A stretch of DNA of 64,000 nt, from positions 2,480,001-2,544,000 of the forward strand of contig NZ_LT629748.1 in the NCBI RefSeq assembly GCF_900105005.1, read 5' to 3'. A model generated the notes under the pieces. It saw nothing but the letters and a program-made list of their open reading frames with translations. It searched no databases and had not been told where the DNA came from. Made by a program: the position numbers and the translations under genes. The stretch is from Halopseudomonas litoralis. Lineage in GTDB: Bacteria; Pseudomonadota; Gammaproteobacteria; Pseudomonadales; Pseudomonadaceae. Shown here one piece after another: positions 10,438 through 19,580 of the stretch. Position 1 is the first letter of the stretch, and every line of letters starts with the position of its first letter.

Positions 10438-11934
10438 ATGTATAAAAGTCGTATTCGCATGACTGCGCTGCATGACAAGATCATGAGCGCGGCAGACGCT
10501 GCATTATTGATTGAAGATGGTATGACCGTCGGCATGAGCGGTTTCACCCGTGCCGGTGAAGCCAAGGCAGTGCCACAGGCACTGGTCGAGCGCGCCCGTG
10601 AACAGCCGCTGAAAATCAGCCTGCTGACCGGAGCCAGCCTGGGCAATGATCTGGACAAACACTTGACCGAGGCCGGCGTACTGGCTCGCCGGATGCCCTT
10701 CCAGGTGGACGCAACCCTGCGCAAGGCGATCAACCAGGGCAACGTCATGTTCATTGATCAGCACCTGTCCGACACCGTCGAGCAGATGCGCAACCACCAA
10801 CTGAAAATGCCCGATATCGCCGTTATCGAAGCAGTCGCCATCACCGAGGAAGGTCACATAGTACCGACCACCTCGGTCGGCAACTCCGCCAGCTTCGCCA
10901 TCTTCGCCAAGCAGGTCGTGGTCGAGATCAACCTGGCGCACAACCCGAATCTGGAAGGTCTGCACGACATCTTCATCCCGACTTACCGGCCTACCCGCAC
11001 ACCGATTCCCCTGGTCAGCGCCGATCAGCGCATCGGCAGCACGGCGATCCCGATCGACCCAGCCAAGATCGCCGCGATTGTCATTACCGACCAGCCCGAT
11101 TCCTATTCCACGGTTACCCCGCCGGATGAGGAAACCCAAGGCATTGCCAATCACCTGATCGGCTTCTTCGAGAAGGAAGTCGAAGCCGGCCGACTGCCGA
11201 AGAACCTGGGGCCGTTGCAAGCGGGTATCGGCAGCATCGCCAACGCGGTCATCTGCGGCTTTGTCGACTCCTCATTTGAAGACCTGGTGATGTACTCCGA
11301 AGTACTCCAGGACTGCACCTTCGAACTGATCGACGCCGGCAAGATGAAATTTGCCTCCGGCTGCTCCATCACCCTGTCCGGTCGTTGCAACGAGCGCGTG
11401 TTCGGCAACCTCGAAAAGTACAAGGACAAGCTGATCATGCGCCCGCAGGAAATGTCCAACCACCCGGAAATTGTCCGGCGCCTGGGCATCATCGGCATCA
11501 ATACCGCTCTGGAGTTCGATATCTACGGCAACGTCAACTCGACTCACGTCGGCGGTACCAAGATGATGAACGGCATCGGCGGCTCCGGCGACTTCGCGCG
11601 CAACGCCAACCTCGCGATTTTCGTCACCAAGTCGATTGCCAAGGGCGGCGCCATCTCCAGCGTCGTGCCCATGGTCAGCCATGTGGACCACACCGAGCAT
11701 GACGTGGATATCCTGGTTACCGAGCAGGGTCTGGCGGATCTGCGTGGTCTGGCGCCCCGTGAGCGTGCCCGTCAGGTAATCGACAATTGCGTGCATCCAG
11801 ACTACCGCGAAGCATTGAACGACTACTTCGACCGCGCCTGCGACAAGGGCGGCCACACCCCGCACCTGCTGCGCGAAGCCGTCGAATGGCACCTTAACCT
11901 GGAAGAGTTCGGCCACATGCGTGCCGCTGGCTGA
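10438..11934 (+). CDS. Succinyl-CoA:acetate CoA-transferase / acetyl-CoA hydrolase family
   Basis: A 498-residue class I CoA-transferase of the AarC/ScpC/Cat1 group, which moves CoA between short acyl groups such as succinate and acetate. Diagnostic parts are SGFTRAGEAKAVP near residue 34, the QAGIGSIANAV motif near 261 and YSEVLQD near 286, whose Glu (about 288) is the probable thioester-forming residue by analogy with AarC. GGSGDFARNA lies further on. It is a single gene with its own intrinsic terminator. An acetate-recycling role is inferred from the family. Confidence 0.9.
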   Translation: MYKSRIRMTALHDKIMSAADAALLIEDGMTVGMSGFTRAGEAKAVPQALVERAREQPLKISLLTGASLGNDLDKHLTEAGVLARRMPFQVDATLRKAINQGNVMFIDQHLSDTVEQMRNHQLKMPDIAVIEAVAITEEGHIVPTTSVGNSASFAIFAKQVVVEINLAHNPNLEGLHDIFIPTYRPTRTPIPLVSADQRIGSTAIPIDPAKIAAIVITDQPDSYSTVTPPDEETQGIANHLIGFFEKEVEAGRLPKNLGPLQAGIGSIANAVICGFVDSSFEDLVMYSEVLQDCTFELIDAGKMKFASGCSITLSGRCNERVFGNLEKYKDKLIMRPQEMSNHPEIVRRLGIIGINTALEFDIYGNVNSTHVGGTKMMNGIGGSGDFARNANLAIFVTKSIAKGGAISSVVPMVSHVDHTEHDVDILVTEQGLADLRGLAPRERARQVIDNCVHPDYREALNDYFDRACDKGGHTPHLLREAVEWHLNLEEFGHMRAAG

Positions 11935-11950
11935 TCCATCCGCCTGACCA

Positions 11951-11993
11951 CCCTGCTCCGCAGCTTCCATCACCGCTGCGGAGCAGGGTTTTA
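11951..11993 (+). terminator. Intrinsic terminator after the CoA-transferase gene
   Basis: A perfect 14-bp stem (CCCTGCTCCGCAGC pairing with GCTGCGGAGCAGGG) around a 10-base loop, followed by TTTTAT. It begins 16 bp after the stop codon and is a textbook rho-independent terminator. Confidence 0.9.
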
Positions 11994-12120
11994 TATGTCT
12001 TGCGTCACAAAACCCTCTCCTACTCGCGCCCTCTGCGCAATACTGTGAACTGGCGCACCTCCCTCGCTGACCGCCCTTGCTACCCTGCATGCTGAATCCA
12101 TCAACTGCCCGGGGCTCATC

Positions 12121-12597
12121 ATGGACGCCAGCGAAACCCGAGACAGATCCAATCGTCGTCTGTCAGTCTTCAGTATCATCATCGTCTTTTCAGCAACGAT
12201 GAGCATCAGCCTGCCCTCCCATGCCAGCGATCGCAGCGTCGAACGGCAAACCGTATTCAGCGACCACAACTATACGCCCAGACGCAGCGTCAACAGCATG
12301 CGCTCAGTGATGGCCGAAAAGGAACGAGACGGGCCAGTCAAGGCTCCGAAGATTGAAAGAAAAACGGAAAAAGTGAAGTGGCTCGACGCCCGAGGTACGG
12401 AAACCGAGTACCGCATGTATTACCAACATGACGGCATCACGCTGGACTTTGCCAGCGTCTGCAGCAATCACCGCAGCGGCTCAATCACTTATCGCAACTG
12501 CCGCAAAGCCGCCAGACAATGGTTCGGTACCAAGTGCAATGGCGGAAGTAGCGCAGGAAAGATGTATTGCCATGCGCGGAATGCGTTCAGGCCATAA
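12121..12597 (+). CDS. Small secreted protein of unknown function
   Basis: A 158-residue precursor with basic N-terminal residues, a hydrophobic segment (VFSIIIVFSATMSISL) and a likely signal cleavage near residue 36. The mature part is basic and has four cysteines in its last third (in ASVCSNH, YRNCRKA, TKCNGG, MYCHAR), suggesting two disulfides in a periplasmic or exported domain. No family is recognised. Codon use looks normal. It stands alone between a strong terminator and the convergent hldE. Confidence 0.65.
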   Translation: MDASETRDRSNRRLSVFSIIIVFSATMSISLPSHASDRSVERQTVFSDHNYTPRRSVNSMRSVMAEKERDGPVKAPKIERKTEKVKWLDARGTETEYRMYYQHDGITLDFASVCSNHRSGSITYRNCRKAARQWFGTKCNGGSSAGKMYCHARNAFRP

Positions 12598-12657
12598 GCT
12601 GGTGCGCGTCAGCAGAACCGAACGCTGACGCCACACCCGACTAAACTCAGCTACACC

Positions 12658-14100
12658 TCAAACAGAGCCTGCATCCGCACCCTGCTCACGAATCTTTTCA
12701 ACAATGGCCGTAGTCGAGCAACTATCGACGAATTTCAATACCTTCACTTCACCACCGTAGGCCTGCACTATGGACGCGCCCACCACCTGATCGATACCGT
12801 AGTCTCCGCCCTTGACCAGCACGTCCGGCCGCAGCTGCTCCAATAGTACTTCCGGAGTGTCCTCGGGGAAACTGACCACCCAATCCACAGCACCCAGCCC
12901 GGCCAGCACTGTCATGCGCCGCTCAACCGCATTGATCGGCCGCCCTGGGCCTTTCAGACGGGTCACGGAAGCATCATCATTGATCGCCACGATCAACCGA
13001 TCACCCTGACTGCGCGCCTCCTCCAGATAACCGACATGGCCAGCATGAACAATATCAAAACAGCCATTGGTAAAGACGATACGTTCCCCATGGGCACGGG
13101 CATCTTCCACAGCCACGATCAGCTGCTCAGCCGACAGCACGCCGAGCCCCGCACCCTGTTCATGCTGCACAGCACGGCGCAATTCAGGGGCACTGATGGC
13201 AGCGGTACCCAATTTTCCGATAACAATCCCGGCAGCCAGATTGGCCAGACCCACGGCATTGGGCAGCGATTCGCCAGCCGCCAGTGCGGTAGCCAGAGTG
13301 GAAATCACCGTGTCACCGGCACCGGTCACATCGAACACTTCCCGCGCACGGGCCGGCAGATGCATCTCTACCTCACCCCGTCGCAGCAACGTCATGCCCT
13401 GCTCGCTGCGGGTCACCAGCAGCGCTTCCAGATCCAGTTCTTCGATCAGTGCCATACCCCTGTCGACGAGTTCCTGCTCGGTGGAGCAGACACCCACCAC
13501 CGCCTCGAACTCAGCCAGGTTAGGAGTGATCAGGGTCGCACCACGGTAAATCGAAAAATCCTTGCCTTTGGGATCAGCCAATACCGGCAGATTATGCTCC
13601 CGGGCCAAGCTGATCAGCGCTTGATGGTTGACCAACGCACCCTTGCCGTAATCGGAGAGAATAACCACCTTGACCTGATCCAACAGCCCCTTGACTCTTT
13701 CGAGCACGGCAGCACCATCGGTCTCAAAGGGTTGCTCAAAATCGAGACGCAGCAATTGCTGGTGCCGGCTCATCACACGCAGCTTGGTAATCGTCGGCTG
13801 TTCTGGATGCGCCTGAAACGCACAATAGACCCCAGCCGCATTCAAACGCTGCTGCAAGCTGTCGGCTGCCTCGTCGGCGCCGGTCACGCCCACCAGCCAG
13901 GCAGGGGCACCCAGCGCTGCAATATTCAGCGCCACGTTACCGGCGCCACCGGGACGATCCTCCATCTGATCAACCTTGACCACCGGCACCGGCGCTTCCG
14001 GCGAAATACGATGAGTGGGGCCGTGCCAGTAGCGGTCCAGCATCACATCACCCACTACCAGAACCGGCGCGGAGTCAAAACGGGGCATGGTCAGTTTCAT
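12658..14100 (-). CDS. hldE: Bifunctional heptose-7-phosphate kinase / heptose-1-phosphate adenylyltransferase
   Basis: A 480-residue cytoplasmic enzyme making ADP-heptose precursor for the LPS inner core. The N-terminal PfkB kinase domain (to about residue 320) shows [22 protein letters not shown] and the DVTGAGDTV active-site motif. The C-terminal nucleotidyltransferase domain shows [12 protein letters not shown] with the HxGH signature. An ATG four codons upstream is an alternative; the MKLTMPRF start is preferred by similarity to Pseudomonas HldE. msbA lies 51 bp upstream on the same strand. Confidence 0.96.
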   Translation of the reverse strand: MKLTMPRFDSAPVLVVGDVMLDRYWHGPTHRISPEAPVPVVKVDQMEDRPGGAGNVALNIAALGAPAWLVGVTGADEAADSLQQRLNAAGVYCAFQAHPEQPTITKLRVMSRHQQLLRLDFEQPFETDGAAVLERVKGLLDQVKVVILSDYGKGALVNHQALISLAREHNLPVLADPKGKDFSIYRGATLITPNLAEFEAVVGVCSTEQELVDRGMALIEELDLEALLVTRSEQGMTLLRRGEVEMHLPARAREVFDVTGAGDTVISTLATALAAGESLPNAVGLANLAAGIVIGKLGTAAISAPELRRAVQHEQGAGLGVLSAEQLIVAVEDARAHGERIVFTNGCFDIVHAGHVGYLEEARSQGDRLIVAINDDASVTRLKGPGRPINAVERRMTVLAGLGAVDWVVSFPEDTPEVLLEQLRPDVLVKGGDYGIDQVVGASIVQAYGGEVKVLKFVDSCSTTAIVEKIREQGADAGSV

Positions 14101-14151
14101 TGCATCACTCATTTATATTGGTTCCGATCCTTTGGTCTGGGTAATTACGTC

Positions 14152-15936
14152 TCAGACAACAGGCTTTTCATCCTGAAACTGCATGCTGTGCAACCGCGCG
14201 TAGTAGCCATTCTGTGCGATCAGTTCGGCGTGGCTGCCTCGCTCGACGATCTGACCCTTGTCCATCACCATGATGATGTCGGCCTTTTCAATGGTCGACA
14301 GACGATGAGCAATCACCAAAGCGGTACGTCCTTCCATGACACGATCCAACGCAGCCTGAATATGCCGTTCAGACTCAGTGTCCAGCGCCGACGTCGCCTC
14401 ATCCAGAATCAGAATAGGCGCATCGCGCAACAGGGCGCGGGCGATGGCCAGGCGCTGACGCTGGCCACCGGAAAGCAGCACGCCGTTTTCACCCACCAGC
14501 GTATCGAAGCCCTGGGGTAACTCCTCGATGAACTCGCGCGCATAGGCCGCCTCAGCTGCCTCGATGATGGCCTCGCGCGGCGCACCGGCCAGATCACCAT
14601 AGGCGATATTGTTAGCCACCGTATCGTTGAACAGAGTGACATGCTGAGTCACCAGCGCGATGTGCCGTCGCAGATTGCGCAGACGGTACTGCTCCACCTC
14701 AACGCCATCAAGCAGGATCTCGCCCTCGTCATGACTGTAGAAACGGGGAATGAGATTGGCAAGCGTCGACTTACCACTGCCCGAGCGCCCAACCAATGCC
14801 ACCATCTGCCCCGGCTCGACGGCAAAATTGATGTCCTGCAACACCACCTTGTCCGTCTCGGGATAATGGAAGGACAGATTCTTCACCTCGATACGGCCGC
14901 TGATGCGGTCGCGCTCTATGCTGCCAGTATCCTTCTCGGGCTCTTCGTCCAACTGCTCGAAGATACTCTCTGCCGCGGCGATACCCTTCTGGATATTGGC
15001 ACTGACTTCGGACAGCTGACGGATAGGTTTGGGCAGCATACCCGCCGCGGTAATATAGGCCACCAGGTCACCCGCCGTGGCATCCCCACGTAGGAACAGC
15101 ACCAGGAACATCACACCAGCCATGGCACCGTAGGTCACCAACTGCAGCGTGGGGGTAAATACCGCTCCGGTACGCACCATCTTCAACCCACGCAAGCGGT
15201 TGTTCTCACTAGCCTTTTCGAACCTATCGCTTTCATAAGTCTCGCCGCCGAAGCTGCGTACCACACGATACCCGGTGATGGTTTCGGAAGTGACGTGGGT
15301 CACGTCGCCCATGGCAGTCTGGATCTTCTTGCTCTGCTTGCGGAATTTCTTGCTGGTGCTGTTGACCAGTAGGCCAATCAGAGGCAGAACCGCAATCAGG
15401 ACCAGGGTCAGCTTCCAGTTCATCCATAACAGATAACCAAACAGGAATAGCACGGTCATGCCTTCCCGAAACACCACCTTGATCGCATCGGTGGCTGCCC
15501 CCGTCACCATGGTCACGTTGAAGGTCACCCGTGAGACCAAGTGGCCTGAATTATTGTTGTCGAAATAACGGTTGGGCAGGGTCAACAGATTGTCGAACAG
15601 CGCGGTCCGCAGGTCGTGGACCACTCCCAGGGACACCCGGGCAATGTAATAATTACCCAGAAAGGAGCCTATCCCCTGATACACCGCGATCAGTATGATG
15701 AACAGCGGAAAACCCCAGATCAGGGGGACACCGAGGAACTGCGCGCTAGCCCCTTCAGTCAGACCATCAACAAAATACTTCAGCATCCCGGCCATGGCCG
15801 GCTGGCTGGATGCAAAAATCATGAAACCAAAAATACTGACCGCAAAAGGCAGCCAGTAAGGTTTGACATAGCCAAGCAGACGCCCGTAGATACGAATACT
15901 CGAGCGGGCAAAACTTTCTTTCTGTGAATCCGACAT
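14152..15936 (-). CDS. msbA: Lipid A export ATP-binding/permease protein MsbA
   Basis: A 594-residue half-size ABC exporter that flips lipid A-core across the inner membrane. Six membrane helices occupy the N-terminal half. The ATPase half has Walker A GRSGSGKSTLAN, signature LSGGQRQRLAIAR, Walker B ILILDEATSALD and the switch His in IAHRLST. It shares a leftward operon with hldE, as in P. aeruginosa, so heptose supply and core export are co-expressed. Confidence 0.96.
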   Translation of the reverse strand: MSDSQKESFARSSIRIYGRLLGYVKPYWLPFAVSIFGFMIFASSQPAMAGMLKYFVDGLTEGASAQFLGVPLIWGFPLFIILIAVYQGIGSFLGNYYIARVSLGVVHDLRTALFDNLLTLPNRYFDNNNSGHLVSRVTFNVTMVTGAATDAIKVVFREGMTVLFLFGYLLWMNWKLTLVLIAVLPLIGLLVNSTSKKFRKQSKKIQTAMGDVTHVTSETITGYRVVRSFGGETYESDRFEKASENNRLRGLKMVRTGAVFTPTLQLVTYGAMAGVMFLVLFLRGDATAGDLVAYITAAGMLPKPIRQLSEVSANIQKGIAAAESIFEQLDEEPEKDTGSIERDRISGRIEVKNLSFHYPETDKVVLQDINFAVEPGQMVALVGRSGSGKSTLANLIPRFYSHDEGEILLDGVEVEQYRLRNLRRHIALVTQHVTLFNDTVANNIAYGDLAGAPREAIIEAAEAAYAREFIEELPQGFDTLVGENGVLLSGGQRQRLAIARALLRDAPILILDEATSALDTESERHIQAALDRVMEGRTALVIAHRLSTIEKADIIMVMDKGQIVERGSHAELIAQNGYYARLHSMQFQDEKPVV

Positions 15937-16103
15937 AAGCTCTTCGCGAAATGGAATCAGGCCGGGAGTTTATCACAGCGCATCCGCCTATAACCCTAGC
16001 GTCACCACAGCAAGCAAAGGCCTCTGCCTGCCCAGAGCTATCACTGCACATGAAGCAAAATTGCAGTTACGGTAAACTACCGTTTTGTTTCAGGGTCGTG
16101 TCA

Positions 16104-16700
16104 ATGCAGCCACTCAGTAGGGAGCAATACGATATCTGGCGCACAGGCGCGCAGGTACTGGAAAAAGATGCCCACGGCGAAAAGGTCCTGCGCCTGGCCG
16201 ACGGCACCTTTCTCAAACTGTTCCGACGCAAAAGCTGGTTCTCCAAGACTGCATTCCACCCACCGGCCAAGCGTTTTGCAGAAAACGCGGCAGAGCTGCA
16301 GCGCCTCGGCATCCCCTGCCCGCACGTCATCCAGCTTTACCAGATGAGCGAGCCATACCGCTCCGTCGTACATTACGAGCCATTGGCAGGCGAAACGCTT
16401 CGGCAACTGATGAGCAACGACACCAGCCTCGACCAGCTTGAGCTCTTTGCCCGTCTGGCTGAATTCATCACCAAGCTGCATGACTTGGGGGTGTATTTCC
16501 GCTCGCTGCATATGGGCAATATCGTTCTGACACCCGACAACGAACTGGGCTTGATCGATATCTCGGACATGCGCTGCTTGGGCCGCCCCTTGTCCCGACG
16601 AATGCGGGATAGGAATTATCGACATTTGCTGCGCTATGAGAGTGACTGGAAGCGAGTGAACCCATATGTGGAGACCCTATTCATGTTCAACAAGAGGTGA
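16104..16700 (+). CDS. Small LPS/InaA-type kinase-like protein
   Basis: A 198-residue protein of the Kdo/WaaP kinase-like clan. The residual kinase motifs are FLKLFRR (possible ATP-binding Lys) near residue 38, FRSLHMGNIVL near 132 in place of the catalytic HxD loop (here His is kept but Asp is not obvious), and LGLIDISDM near 152 for the metal-binding Asp. The frame is open further upstream, but MQPLSREQYD at 16104 with an upstream AGGGT is preferred. It diverges from msbA, matching the position of an LPS-region kinase gene in P. aeruginosa. Activity is uncertain. Confidence 0.75.
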   Translation: MQPLSREQYDIWRTGAQVLEKDAHGEKVLRLADGTFLKLFRRKSWFSKTAFHPPAKRFAENAAELQRLGIPCPHVIQLYQMSEPYRSVVHYEPLAGETLRQLMSNDTSLDQLELFARLAEFITKLHDLGVYFRSLHMGNIVLTPDNELGLIDISDMRCLGRPLSRRMRDRNYRHLLRYESDWKRVNPYVETLFMFNKR

Positions 16701-16771
16701 ACTGACCCTGTCCCAGCCTCACTTCATAAAGTTCTCAGGTTCGGTAGTTGTCAACAATGATGTCCGGTAAC

Positions 16772-17839
16772 TCATGCGGCACGTCTTTCCTTTTCTAATA
16801 ACTCCTCATGCAGATTGTCCGGGTTAAGCCAGACACTATCGATAGGTGTCCAGTTGCGTGTCGGGCGAGTTCTCCAGCGAGCCGGATTGGCCTGTTTCGC
16901 GGCTTCATAGACAGCAGTACGGCTGACCAGGATATCCCGGTCAAGGCCGACATGACGCTGCTCCGGCGTAACGAAGCGGATACCACTATGACGGTGCTCG
17001 GTGTTATACCAGCTCACGAAGCGCTGCACCCAGACACGGGCCTGGTCGATGTCCGCGAAGCGCTTAGCAGGATAGGCTGGACTGTATTTCAAGGTCTTGA
17101 ACATCGCTTCAGAATACGGATTGTCATTGCTCACCGATGGACGGCTGAACGAGGGCACCACACCCAGTTTTTGCAGTGTTGCCAGCATGGTGGCCCCTTT
17201 CATCGGGCTGCCATTGTCCGAATGCAGCACCAGCTGATCGCGGCGTATGCCATGACGTAGGCAGGCCTTGCTGATCAGAGTCGAGGCATGTGCTGAAGCC
17301 TCATTGTGGTGGATCTCCCAACCTACGATCATACGGCTGAAGATATCCATCACCAGATACAGACGGTAGAACTCTCCCTTCACAGCGGTCGGCAGGAACG
17401 TGATATCCCATGACCAAAGCTGGTTCGGTGCCGTAGCCACCCAGGCTTGCGGCTTTTCCAGGGTGCGTGGTGCGGCAGTCCGTCCACGGCGATGCGCCTG
17501 TTCATGCTCTCGCAGAACCCGGTAGAAGCTGGACTCACTGGCAATGTAGATGCCGTGGTCAGCCAACCGAGGAACAATCTGGCTGGGAGGCAAGCTCTGA
17601 TGTTCCGCGCTATTACACACAGCGAGAATCTGCTCCTTCTCCTGTGCGGTCAGGGCATGGGCGCTGCCCTTTCGGACAGCTCCTTTGCGCTGATCTAGCA
17701 GTGTCTCGCTGCGTTGCCAGCGGCGCAGCGTACGATCGGTCAGGCCGAGCACCCCACAGGCCAAGTGCTTGCGTGCACCTGCTTCTACCGCTTCGTCAAT
17801 CAAGGCAATGGCCATCTGTTTCATCGGCTCGGAGATCAA
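16772..17839 (-). CDS. IS3-family transposase OrfB (DDE integrase)
   Basis: A 355-residue transposase with an HTH-like N-terminus and an rve integrase core. The catalytic triad is visible as D in LWSWDITFL near residue 144, D in LVLHSDNGSP near 207, and E in NPYSEAMFKTLK near 244, with the usual 35-residue D-E spacing. The ATG overlaps the orfA stop by 4 bp (ATGA), so production seems to use coupled restart rather than the -1 frameshift of many IS3 elements. The gene looks intact. Confidence 0.92.
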   Translation of the reverse strand: MISEPMKQMAIALIDEAVEAGARKHLACGVLGLTDRTLRRWQRSETLLDQRKGAVRKGSAHALTAQEKEQILAVCNSAEHQSLPPSQIVPRLADHGIYIASESSFYRVLREHEQAHRRGRTAAPRTLEKPQAWVATAPNQLWSWDITFLPTAVKGEFYRLYLVMDIFSRMIVGWEIHHNEASAHASTLISKACLRHGIRRDQLVLHSDNGSPMKGATMLATLQKLGVVPSFSRPSVSNDNPYSEAMFKTLKYSPAYPAKRFADIDQARVWVQRFVSWYNTEHRHSGIRFVTPEQRHVGLDRDILVSRTAVYEAAKQANPARWRTRPTRNWTPIDSVWLNPDNLHEELLEKERRAA

Positions 17840-18348
17840 TCGTCCTCGCTGGTGCCCCAGATGGCCTGGGCTTTTTTTGACAGGGTCAGCAAGGCAGCCA
17901 CCTCCGCCAGGGCACGCTCCTTGCGCAGCAGTTCTTTTTCAAGCTTACGGCTCTTCTTGCGCTCTGCTGTCAGCTGCGCCTTGTCAGCCGGATGGCCGCC
18001 AGCATCCATACCCTCGAAGGCCTCCTTCCAGGCCTCCAGCTGCTCTGGGTACAGACCATGCTCACGACAATAGGTCGAGCGTTCGGCCTCATTCATGGAG
18101 GCGGTCTGGATGACCGCTGCCAGCTTGGCACGGGCATCCCAACGATCCGGGCTGGACGGTTTGGCTGGCACAACAAATCCTCTGGTCTGAAACTGCTTTT
18201 TCCAAGCATACAGCGTTGGCTCCGAAACACCGATCTCTCGGCTCAGATGGGCAACACTCTGATTATAGGGCGGCATCATCTTTCTGACGGTCTGCTCTTT
18301 GAATTCCGGGTTGTAACTGGGCACTGAATAAATCCGTCCGCCCCTCAA
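17836..18348 (-). CDS. IS3-family transposase OrfA (helix-turn-helix protein)
   Basis: A 170-residue first ORF of the insertion sequence. It has an HTH around residues 35-55 (LSREIGVSEPTLYAWKKQF) and a C-terminal heptad-rich coiled coil (LTAERKKSRKLEKELLRKER) typical of OrfA leucine-zipper regions. A GTG eight codons in (VPSYNPEFK) is an alternative start. It is directly upstream of orfB. Confidence 0.88.
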   Translation of the reverse strand: MRGGRIYSVPSYNPEFKEQTVRKMMPPYNQSVAHLSREIGVSEPTLYAWKKQFQTRGFVVPAKPSSPDRWDARAKLAAVIQTASMNEAERSTYCREHGLYPEQLEAWKEAFEGMDAGGHPADKAQLTAERKKSRKLEKELLRKERALAEVAALLTLSKKAQAIWGTSEDD

Positions 18349-18438
18349 GTATCAATGGTAAACGAGCGGACATCTATTGTGACTGAGGGGGGGTTGCCCC
18401 GCCTCACCTAATCAGTGTTCAACCTTGCACAAGACGCC

Positions 18439-18454
18439 GGGATGAAAACATCCC
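18439..18454 (-). terminator. Weak hairpin at the end of the rmlB-wecF-like operon
   Basis: A 6-bp perfect stem (GGGATG/CATCCC) with an AAAA loop directly after the last stop codon of the leftward sugar operon. It lacks a clear T run on the coding strand, so termination strength is doubtful. Confidence 0.3.
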
Positions 18455-18455
18455 A

Positions 18456-19580
18456 TTAAGAATACAACGACGAAAGAACGGATAGGGACCTGTCCTCCTC
18501 AGCACACACATTTTTTGCACTATCAAGCGGATCAAAACCAACCCCGTCAAAGAAACTCTCATCAATTTCTTTTATTCGATCATAAACATAAAGATTAATA
18601 CCATAACACTCTTCTAAAAATAAATGATTCGGGGAATTTCTTCGAACCGCAATTCGACCTCTACCCCATTTGGCGAAAAGTCTGGCAGTGCTCGCGCCAC
18701 CACGGTCCTGAAGAATAAGGTGGGTACATGAAGCCAGCATTGCGTTATACATCTGCGGTGGCATTGGAGCCAAGTATGTTATATTAAACAAGCCGCGCCC
18801 TATAACTTTTTGATATGCTCTAAATACCTCGACAAGAAGCCTGCGCCTTGGATTAATGAAACAAAATAACTGAATATCGGGTGAACGTTGTTGGAAAACA
18901 GGATTTTTCAAAAACTTAAACAGCTTCTTCCACGAAAACCCCTTCGTTTCCACAAGCACTCGCGCACCGCCAGCACCATATTCAAGGTTCTCACAGAAGA
19001 CTCTGCGCATCATTTCAGAATAACAATGAGGAAGCACGTCGAAAATTATACTAGCATCAAAAAACTCAATATCGTTCCTATCAGAAATCTCACGTATTTT
19101 TTCGTGAAAATAAGCTTTCGGCGCAATAAAAAACTTAACCTGCTCAATAACAGAAATACAATCACCTGAAATATCCAATTTCAAGTCTTCTACCAGCCGA
19201 CCATTAACAGCATGGTTCTTTTTCCAGCGATCGACCTCATCGTCCGTAATAAAAATATAAATTTTTTCAAGAAATTCATCACTAGCGCTAATCAGACGCC
19301 TGACAACTGGAGAGTTCCATTTAGTCAAAGACATGAATGTCAAGCTTTTCGCCTTAGACAAGCTTTCAATTTCCACATCCGCATAATTGAAGTAGGAAAC
19401 ACCAGTTAACCTGGGTGAGTTTACTGGTTGCCTACCACTTTTCAATACAATTGACACAACTTTCTCAGCTGGCAAGCCAAGCTTTGAAATCAGCGCATCT
19501 CCAAAAAGGTAGAAGAAGCGGTCACGATCGCCAATGAAAAAGACATGTTTTCCTTCAAAGTCCATCAAACTGTTATCCAT
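18456..19580 (-). CDS. Putative Fuc4NAc transferase, WecF-like (GT56-like)
   Basis: A 374-residue protein without signal peptide, last gene of the rmlB-rmlA-acetyltransferase-wecE operon. It is diverged, but the N-terminal KHVFFIGDRDRFFYLFGDAL and a C-terminal region (YNAMLASCTHLILQDRGG, then GRGRIAVRRNSPNHLFLEEC) line up by eye with the start and the nucleotide-sugar-binding part of E. coli WecF, which transfers Fuc4NAc to a lipid-linked acceptor. The operon makes exactly that donor. The start at 19580 overlaps the wecE stop by 8 bp; starts at 19619 (GTG) or 19565 are possible. Codon use is AT-rich. The assignment is inference from weak similarity plus context. Confidence 0.55.
   Translation of the reverse strand: MDNSLMDFEGKHVFFIGDRDRFFYLFGDALISKLGLPAEKVVSIVLKSGRQPVNSPRLTGVSYFNYADVEIESLSKAKSLTFMSLTKWNSPVVRRLISASDEFLEKIYIFITDDEVDRWKKNHAVNGRLVEDLKLDISGDCISVIEQVKFFIAPKAYFHEKIREISDRNDIEFFDASIIFDVLPHCYSEMMRRVFCENLEYGAGGARVLVETKGFSWKKLFKFLKNPVFQQRSPDIQLFCFINPRRRLLVEVFRAYQKVIGRGLFNITYLAPMPPQMYNAMLASCTHLILQDRGGASTARLFAKWGRGRIAVRRNSPNHLFLEECYGINLYVYDRIKEIDESFFDGVGFDPLDSAKNVCAEEDRSLSVLSSLYS

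Larger units (their letters stand above)
16749..18383 (-). mobile_element. IS3-family insertion sequence (two-ORF)
   Basis: The element carries orfA and orfB and is bounded by imperfect inverted repeats. The left end reads TGTCAACAATGATGTCCG at 16749-16766, and the right end, on the opposite strand, reads GTCACAATAGATGTCCG at 18367-18383. Both reading frames are intact. No matching target-site duplication could be seen in the bases just outside, so the exact ends may be off by a few bases or the element may have moved by recombination. It separates the conserved hldE-msbA block from the sugar cassette. Confidence 0.8.
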
